This document shows positions 59,949 through 64,000 of a DNA stretch of 64,000 nt, one piece after another. The notes beneath the pieces were generated by a model. That model searched no databases and was not told where the DNA came from. It saw only the letters and a list, made by a program, of their open reading frames with translations. The position numbers and the translations under genes are program-made. Source of the stretch: SLFH01 sp050486265 (GTDB taxonomy: Bacteria; Planctomycetota; Phycisphaerae; Phycisphaerales; UBA1924). Where the stretch lies: NCBI GenBank assembly GCA_050486265.1, contig JBJHCY010000003.1:305381-369380 (forward strand). Direction: 5' to 3'. Within the stretch, counting starts at the first letter, position 1; the number at the start of each line of letters is the position of its first letter.

Positions 59949-59957
59949 CTACCACCT
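59805..59957. repeat. Three tandem 51-bp repeats
   Basis: Units at 59805-59855, 59856-59906 and 59907-59957 each start with GGCTA and contain a CCCCTTCGGGG-type hairpin and TTTCAGCGGGCGG. The third copy runs 9 bp into the 3' end of the minus-strand oxidoreductase gene. The 51-bp period keeps one plus-strand frame open with a 17-residue repeat, but I do not consider it a gene. Confidence 0.88.
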
Positions 59958-60992
59958 CACCACGATCTTCCCGAACTGCTCCGCTCCCTCCAGTCGCTTG
60001 TAGGCCTCGACGCATTCTTCGGGGCTGAAGACTTTGTCGATGACGGGTTCGAGCTTGCCGGTGCTGAAGAGGGCGGCGAGTTCGCGGAATTCGTTGTTGC
60101 TGCCCATCGTCGAGCCGAGCACGCGGAGCTGGTTCCAGAAGATGCGGGCGAGGTCGGTGGTCGCGTCGGGGCCGGAGGTGCAGCCGGGGGTGACATAGGC
60201 GCCGCCCCGGGCGAGGGATTTGATGCAGTTGAGGTGGGTGGCCTTGCCGGCGCTGTCGACGGCCATGTCGACGCCGCGCTTGTTGGTGAACGAGCGGACC
60301 TGTTTGGACCAGTCCTGTCCTTCGTCGAGGATGGTTTCGTCGGCGCCCAGTTGTTTGGCGCGGTCGAGCTTCCATTGGTGGCGGCTGGTGACGATCACGG
60401 GGCAGGCGTGGTGCTTGGCGATCTTCATGGCCGAAGTGGCGACGCCGCCGCCGATCCCGGTGACCAGGACGGACTGGCCCGGGCGGAGGGCGCCCTTGGT
60501 GACCATCATCGACCAGGCGGTGAGCATCGTGAGGCCGAACGCCGCGGCTTGGACGGGGTCGGCGTCTGGGTGGACGGCGGCGAGGTTTTCGGCGGGCACG
60601 CTGAAGCGGTGCTTGTGCATGCCGTGGGTGTGCTCGCCGATCAGCTCGAAGTTGGGGGCGAGCGTGGAGCCGGGCGGATCATCGGGGTGCTGTCGTTCGG
60701 GCTGCGCGACGGCGGCGTTGGCGATGACCTTGCGCCCGACCCATGCGTTGTCGACGCCTGGGCCGACGGACTCGACGATGCCGCAGGCGTCGCAGCCGGA
60801 GACGCGTGGGTATTCGAGCTTGAGTCCGGGGACGCCTCGCCCGACCCAGAGGTCCATGTGGTTGAAGGCGCTGGCGAGCGTTTTGATTGTGACCCATCCG
60901 GGTGCGGGGGCTGGCTCGTCGGGCCAGTTTTCATCGAGTCGGATGTTGTTCGCGACGGGGTCGCCCTGTTTCGTGCAGACGATGGCTTTCAT
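59949..60992 (-). CDS. MDR superfamily alcohol dehydrogenase/quinone oxidoreductase
   Basis: A 347-residue NAD(P)H-dependent enzyme. The N-terminal GroES-like domain has ASAFNHMDLWVGRG and GCDACGIVESVGPGV; the Rossmann part has VLVTGIGGGVATSAMKIAKH. Structural and catalytic zinc ligands are only partly kept, so it may be a zinc-free quinone oxidoreductase-like member. The last codons come from the 51-bp repeat. ATG at 60992 follows a TACCCT box by 6 nt. Confidence 0.88.
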   Translation of the reverse strand: MKAIVCTKQGDPVANNIRLDENWPDEPAPAPGWVTIKTLASAFNHMDLWVGRGVPGLKLEYPRVSGCDACGIVESVGPGVDNAWVGRKVIANAAVAQPERQHPDDPPGSTLAPNFELIGEHTHGMHKHRFSVPAENLAAVHPDADPVQAAAFGLTMLTAWSMMVTKGALRPGQSVLVTGIGGGVATSAMKIAKHHACPVIVTSRHQWKLDRAKQLGADETILDEGQDWSKQVRSFTNKRGVDMAVDSAGKATHLNCIKSLARGGAYVTPGCTSGPDATTDLARIFWNQLRVLGSTMGSNNEFRELAALFSTGKLEPVIDKVFSPEECVEAYKRLEGAEQFGKIVVRW

Positions 60993-60998
60993 GTGCGG

Positions 60999-61004
60999 AG
61001 GGTA
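60999..61004 (-). promoter_or_regulatory. -10 box of the MDR oxidoreductase gene
   Basis: TACCCT on the minus strand, 6 nt before the ATG at 60992. Confidence 0.45.
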
Positions 61005-61038
61005 GTCGGGAGGGGGTGCAAAGTGTGGCGGGAGTGTG

Positions 61039-61044
61039 TAGGTT
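61039..61044 (+). promoter_or_regulatory. -10 box of the glycosylasparaginase gene
   Basis: TAGGTT preceded by TG, 7 nt before the ATG at 61052, no ribosome site. Confidence 0.5.
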
Positions 61045-61051
61045 GCCGCGT

Positions 61052-62179
61052 ATGAGCAACCACATCGATCGACGCGGATTTTTGGTCAGAGCGGGCGCTG
61101 CGGCGGGAGCCGCGGCGACAGCGGGGCTTACCGGCGGCGCGCTGGGGGCCATGGGTAAGACGCAGCCGGGCGGCGGCGCGGGCGGAGGGCGTGCCGGGCG
61201 TGTGTGCGCGATTTCGTCGGCCAACGGCGTGCCTGCCGTAGCACGAGCGGTCGAGCGGATCAGGGCGGGCGTCGACCCGGCGCTGGCGGTGGTCGAGGGC
61301 GTGGGTATTCTCGAAGCCGACCCGAACGACAAGACCGTCGGCCTGGGCGGGCGTCCGAACGAACTGGGGATCGTCGAGCTCGACGCGTCGGTGATGCACG
61401 GGCCGACGCACAAGGCGGGGTCTGTCGCTTCGGTGCAGAACATCATGCATCCGGCGCAGGTGGCGCTGAAGGTGCTGCAGTACACCGACCATGTGATGAT
61501 CGTGGGCGATGGGGCGCGGAAGTTCGCCATCGCGCACGGGTTCAAGGAAGAGAACCTGCTGACCGAGGAGACGAGGCAGGAATGGATGCAGTGGCGCCGC
61601 CACCGCAGCGAGATCGACGACTGGCTGACCGACAGCCAGATGGACTGGAAGCCCGACGGCTCGCGCCCGCTGACGAACGCCGAGAAGCGGGCGGAACTCG
61701 AGGAGCGTTCGGCGGGCACGATCCATTGCTCTGCCGTGACGCCGGCGGGCGATCTGGCCGGCTGCACGACGACAAGCGGTCTGGCGTACAAGATCCCCGG
61801 GCGCGTGGGCGATTCGCCGATCATCGGCGCGGGGCTGTTCACCGACAACGAGGTCGGCTCGGCGGGCGCGACCGGGCGCGGCGAGGAGGCCATCCAGTCC
61901 TGCGGCGCCCACAGCGTCGTGATGGAAATGGCGGGCGGCAAGGACCCGACCGAGGCGTGCCTCGCGGTGCTCCAGAAAGTCGCCGACCGCGTGCGGCGCC
62001 AGCGCCGGCTCGTCGATGAGCGAGGTCGGCCGAACTTCAATCTGGTGCTGTACGCCGTGCGCAAGGACGGGGCCTACGGCTCGGCGTGCATGATCGAGGG
62101 CCGGGAGTTCGCCGTCGACGACGGGACCGGGGCGCGGCGCGAGAAGTGTGCGTTTCTTTTCGAGAGGCGCGGTGACTGA
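61052..62179 (+). CDS. Tat-exported N4-(beta-N-acetylglucosaminyl)-L-asparaginase
   Basis: A 375-residue Ntn-hydrolase precursor. A twin-arginine signal (RRGFLVRAGAAAGAAATAG) starts at residue 6. Domain signatures are GLGGRPNELGIVELDASVMHG and HPAQVALKVL, then the cleavage site SAGTIHCSAV, where the Thr after Gly would become the N-terminal nucleophile after self-processing, and GRVGDSPIIGAGLFTDNEVG. The family removes asparagine from N-linked glycans or cleaves isoaspartyl peptides; the periplasmic substrate is unknown. Confidence 0.92.
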   Translation: MSNHIDRRGFLVRAGAAAGAAATAGLTGGALGAMGKTQPGGGAGGGRAGRVCAISSANGVPAVARAVERIRAGVDPALAVVEGVGILEADPNDKTVGLGGRPNELGIVELDASVMHGPTHKAGSVASVQNIMHPAQVALKVLQYTDHVMIVGDGARKFAIAHGFKEENLLTEETRQEWMQWRRHRSEIDDWLTDSQMDWKPDGSRPLTNAEKRAELEERSAGTIHCSAVTPAGDLAGCTTTSGLAYKIPGRVGDSPIIGAGLFTDNEVGSAGATGRGEEAIQSCGAHSVVMEMAGGKDPTEACLAVLQKVADRVRRQRRLVDERGRPNFNLVLYAVRKDGAYGSACMIEGREFAVDDGTGARREKCAFLFERRGD

Positions 62180-62270
62180 AGCAGTGCTGATCTCTGGGGA
62201 GGCGCGATCGGCGGAGTGATGGAAGGGCGCTGGGAGCCGGGCGCAGGGCGCGGGGCTACTGTTTCGGATC

Positions 62271-62303
62271 TGTGGCACTGGCGGCTTGTCCGCCAGTGTT
62301 TTT
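62271..62303 (+). terminator. Palindromic repeat acting as terminator of the asparaginase gene
   Basis: CACTGGCGG (62276-62284), CTTGT loop, CCGCCAGTG (62290-62298), then TTTTT. A perfect 9-bp stem with a U tract, 96 nt after the stop codon. Confidence 0.75.
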
Positions 62304-62372
62304 CTGTCATGGCGCAACGATCAGCGACTGTCGAGGCTCGACCTCGCATCGATGGATCCCGACAGCGCTTCC

Positions 62373-62396
62373 GCACGGGCGAGACGCCCGTGCCAC
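62373..62396. repeat. Palindromic repeat, CACGGGCG type
   Basis: GCACGGGCG, AGA loop, CGCCCGTGCCAC. Same sub-type as 1550-1577, no T run on either side. Confidence 0.8.
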
Positions 62397-62408
62397 GGTC
62401 ATTGCTGC

Positions 62409-62440
62409 AAAAAGAAACACTGGCGGACGAGCCGCCAGTG
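62409..62440 (-). terminator. Palindromic repeat acting as terminator of rplS
   Basis: Minus strand: CACTGGCGG, CTCGT-type loop, CCGCCAGTG, then TTTCTTTTTGC. Stem at 62418-62426 and 62432-62440. It is 27 nt beyond the rplS stop. Confidence 0.8.
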
Positions 62441-62467
62441 CCACATGTTCAACTGCTTGATTTTGCT

Positions 62468-62863
62468 TCAGCCCTGCACGGTGGGCTGGCCTTCGACATG
62501 CTTCATGCCGCGGCGGCGGTCGCGGAGGCGGCGGCTCTTGCCCACGCGGTCGCGGAGGTAGTAGAGCTTGGCGCGTCGGGCGTCGGCGCGACGGACGACC
62601 TCGATCTTGGCGATCAGGGGCGAGTTGAGGGGCCAGATCCGCTCGACGCCGATGTTGTCGACGATGCGCCGGACCGTGACCATCTCGTTGATGCCGCTGC
62701 CCTTGCGGCTGATGAGCACGCCCTGGAAGACCTGGACGCGTTCCTTCTGGCCTTCGACGATTCGGGCGTGCACATTGATCGTGTCGCCGATGTCGAAGCG
62801 GGGGAACTCTTCGGCCTTGACCTGGTCCTTGGTGAGGCTCTCGATCAGTCGCTGCGTGTCCAT
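62468..62863 (-). CDS. Ribosomal protein L19
   Basis: A 131-residue large-subunit protein. FPRFDIGDTINVHARIVEG and RVQVFQGVLISRKG are L19 signatures, as is the C-terminal KLYYLRDRVGKSRRLRDR. The ATG at 62863 starts it; the frame open further upstream is not part of the gene. Located 147 nt downstream of trmD, the common neighbour. Confidence 0.95.
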   Translation of the reverse strand: MDTQRLIESLTKDQVKAEEFPRFDIGDTINVHARIVEGQKERVQVFQGVLISRKGSGINEMVTVRRIVDNIGVERIWPLNSPLIAKIEVVRRADARRAKLYYLRDRVGKSRRLRDRRRGMKHVEGQPTVQG

Positions 62864-63009
62864 GGTGCGGACTCTGGCCCCTGGGGCGGCTTGAGGCGGG
62901 CGGGGGGCCCGCGCGTGGTGCTGAAAACAGACCGCGTCCGGGAGGCCCGGAGCGGCCTCAAGACTAGGCGCGTGCCGCTCTGGCGTCCATCGCGGGCCGG
63001 GCGCGCCGG

Positions 63010-63750
63010 TCAGGCGGGCGGGGGTTGGTCGGGTGTGTCGGCCAGCAGATCGGGGCGTCGCTCGCGCGTGCGCTGGAGGGATTGTTCGAGCCTCCAGGCG
63101 GCGATGCGCCCGTGGTCGCCCGAGAGCAGGATTTCGGGCACTTCCTCGCCCTCCCAGACGCGTGGGCGGGTGTAGTGGGGGCAATCCAGAAGGCGTCGGC
63201 CTTCGGGCCCGATCGGGCTGAACGAGTCTTGCCCCGCTGAGTCGCCGTCGCCCAGGGCTCCGGGGAGGAGGCGGATGATCGCGTCCATGAGGACGATGGC
63301 CGCGAGCTCGCCCCCGGAGAGGACAAAGTCGCCGATCGAGATCTCGATGGGGTCGAGGCGCCGGATAACGCGTTCGTCGATGCCCTCGTAGTGCCCGGCG
63401 ATGAGCAGCAGGCGGGGCTTTGTCGCGAGCTCTTCGACCAAGGGCTGGGTGAGGGGGACGCCCTGGGGCGTGAGCAGGACGCGGGCGGCGGGGCGGGGGT
63501 CCATCTGTTCGACGGCGTGCACCGCGTCCCAGACCGGCTGGCAGGACATGACCATGCCCGGCCCGCCGCCGAAGGGGCGATCGTCGGTCTTCTGGTGCTT
63601 GTCGGTGGTGTAGTCGCGGATGTTGGTCGCGTGCCACTCGACGAGTCCGGCCCTGCGGGCGCGGTCGGGGATGCTCAGTGCGAGGGCGCCCGGCGGCTCG
63701 GTGGCGAACATCTCGGGGAAGGTGGTCAGGATGTCGAAGCGGAGAAGCAC
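63010..63750 (-). CDS. tRNA (guanine-37-N1)-methyltransferase
   Basis: A 246-residue SPOUT enzyme that methylates G37 of tRNA. FDILTTFPEMF at the start, DDRPFGGGPGMVM, LLLIAGHYEGIDERVI and the knot segment IEISIGDFVLSGGELA are diagnostic. The start is the GTG at 63750, directly before LLRFDILT; a TACCCT box lies 5 nt upstream. The longer open frame to 63891 is the purine-rich repeat. The usual rpsP and rimM genes are not adjacent; an IS remnant is. Confidence 0.93.
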   Translation of the reverse strand: MLLRFDILTTFPEMFATEPPGALALSIPDRARRAGLVEWHATNIRDYTTDKHQKTDDRPFGGGPGMVMSCQPVWDAVHAVEQMDPRPAARVLLTPQGVPLTQPLVEELATKPRLLLIAGHYEGIDERVIRRLDPIEISIGDFVLSGGELAAIVLMDAIIRLLPGALGDGDSAGQDSFSPIGPEGRRLLDCPHYTRPRVWEGEEVPEILLSGDHGRIAAWRLEQSLQRTRERRPDLLADTPDQPPPA

Positions 63751-63755
63751 GGGGG

Positions 63756-63761
63756 AGGGTA
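63756..63761 (-). promoter_or_regulatory. -10 box of trmD
   Basis: TACCCT on the minus strand ending 5 nt before the proposed GTG start. Confidence 0.4.
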
Positions 63762-63790
63762 GTGGGGGGAAGGGGGGGAGGCGGGTATTG

Positions 63791-63878
63791 AGGCACTCAG
63801 GCACGGAGGGGGAGAGGGAGGGGCGGAGAGAGACGGAGAGATACAGAGACGGAGAGATAGAGAGACAGAGAGATAGAG
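63791..63878. repeat. Purine-rich repeat, copy 2
   Basis: AGGCACTCAGGCACGGAGGG followed by GAGAGACGGAGAGATACAG and GATAGAGAGACAG units. Same beginning as the copy at 57736-57810. It ends about 5 bp before the transposase stop codon. Confidence 0.8.
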
Positions 63879-63883
63879 CGTCC

Positions 63884-64000
63884 CTATTCAATTTGTAGCG
63901 TGTACCCGCAGTGTCTGAAGCAGTTGGCGGCGTCGGTCGAGGTGACCTGGTCGAGGACGGACTGCATGGCTCGCCAGAGAGCGTCTTTGGTCCTGCATCC
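63884..64000 (-). mobile_element. C-terminal end of an IS630-type transposase (continues beyond window)
   Basis: On the minus strand the last 38 codons of a frame are visible, ending with TAG at 63884-63886. The translation contains KDALWRAMQSVLDQVTSTDA and NCFRHCGY, which resembles the C-terminus of IS630 family (DDE) transposases. The rest of the gene lies outside the window, so it is unclear whether the element is intact. AT content is slightly higher than in the neighbours. Confidence 0.65.

Larger units (their letters stand above)
62180..62467. other. Convergent intergenic region filled with repeats
   Basis: Between the ends of the asparaginase (plus) and rplS (minus) genes: G-rich repeat at 62225-62259 and palindromic repeats at 62271-62300, 62373-62396 and 62418-62445. 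No gene. Confidence 0.8.

Noticed and set aside
59752..60003. Plus-strand frame encoding a 17-residue repeat (ATTPRPFGAFSGRDY)
   Set aside because: Arises because the 51-bp repeat is a multiple of three. It overlaps the MDR gene end, has no ribosome site and is repeat DNA.
63751..63891. N-terminal extension of TrmD rich in Ser, Leu and Pro
   Set aside because: It is translation of the purine-rich repeat on the opposite strand; the conserved TrmD sequence starts at the GTG at 63750.
1..64000. CRISPR arrays, phage genes, plasmid or chromosomal origin
   Set aside because: No regularly spaced repeats with unique spacers, no cas, integrase, rep or dnaA genes, and no DnaA box cluster were seen.

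Overview
This is a 64 kb, very GC-rich bacterial chromosome segment. Its gene content points to a Gram-negative planctomycete, most likely of the class Phycisphaerae. The clues are PEP-CTERM surface proteins, alternative complex III joined to a caa3-type oxidase, lipid A and heptose genes, a Minf_1886 family protein, and dispersed palindromic repeats of the kind whose spurious translation reads HGRDARAT. The taxonomic call is an inference from content, because no rRNA or tRNA gene is present.

Layout. 1-2.1 kb: repeats, a PEP-CTERM protein behind a cobalamin riboswitch with its own promoter, and a small unknown gene. 2.1-3.8 kb (minus): rimB-rimK, a ribosomal protein S6 glutamylation pair in which RimK has gained a C-terminal RCK_C domain. 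3.9-5.3 kb (minus): heme A synthase. 5.5-21.7 kb (plus): one respiratory cluster, actABCDEF, a small membrane protein, sco, coxBACD and a membrane protein of unknown role. Quinol electrons would pass through ACIII to an A2-type cytochrome c oxidase; CtaA and Sco supply heme A and copper. 21.8-22.7 kb (minus): OmpA/Pal lipoprotein. 22.9-30.1 kb (plus): amidohydrolase, ResB and CcsA cytochrome c maturation proteins that would load the hemes of the cluster, Mpg glycosylase and a Minf_1886 protein. 30.2-33.3 kb: AI-2E type exporter and two PEP-CTERM proteins. 33.4-41.6 kb (minus): thioredoxin-TPR protein, ACT protein, IscA/ErpA, an anti-sigma kinase and STAS pair, a 1,112-residue secretin and a conserved unknown. 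41.6-47.7 kb (plus): CoaX, a degenerate MnmE-like GTPase, a TPR membrane protein, an RluD-type synthase and a thioredoxin-NHL protein. 47.8-50.9 kb (minus): unknown, FMN reductase, SerS. 51.1-52.7 kb (plus): FHA-GspE/PilB ATPase. 52.9-55.6 kb (minus): DUF11 lipoprotein and nitrilase. 55.6-59.4 kb (plus): maf, unknown, lpxK, hldE. 59.4-64 kb: repeat nest, MDR oxidoreductase, Tat-exported glycosylasparaginase, rplS, trmD and the end of an IS630-type transposase.

The strongest leads are: (1) the cobalamin riboswitch that controls a PEP-CTERM surface protein; (2) promoters lying 5-9 nt from the start codon, implying leaderless mRNAs, with two divergent pairs whose -10 boxes stand back to back exactly 16 bp apart; (3) palindromic repeats at gene 3' ends, two of which look like working terminators and one of which has entered a GTPase gene and replaced its guanine-specificity region; (4) the RimK-RCK_C and FHA-GspE fusions. 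No CRISPR array, phage, plasmid origin, rRNA or tRNA was found.
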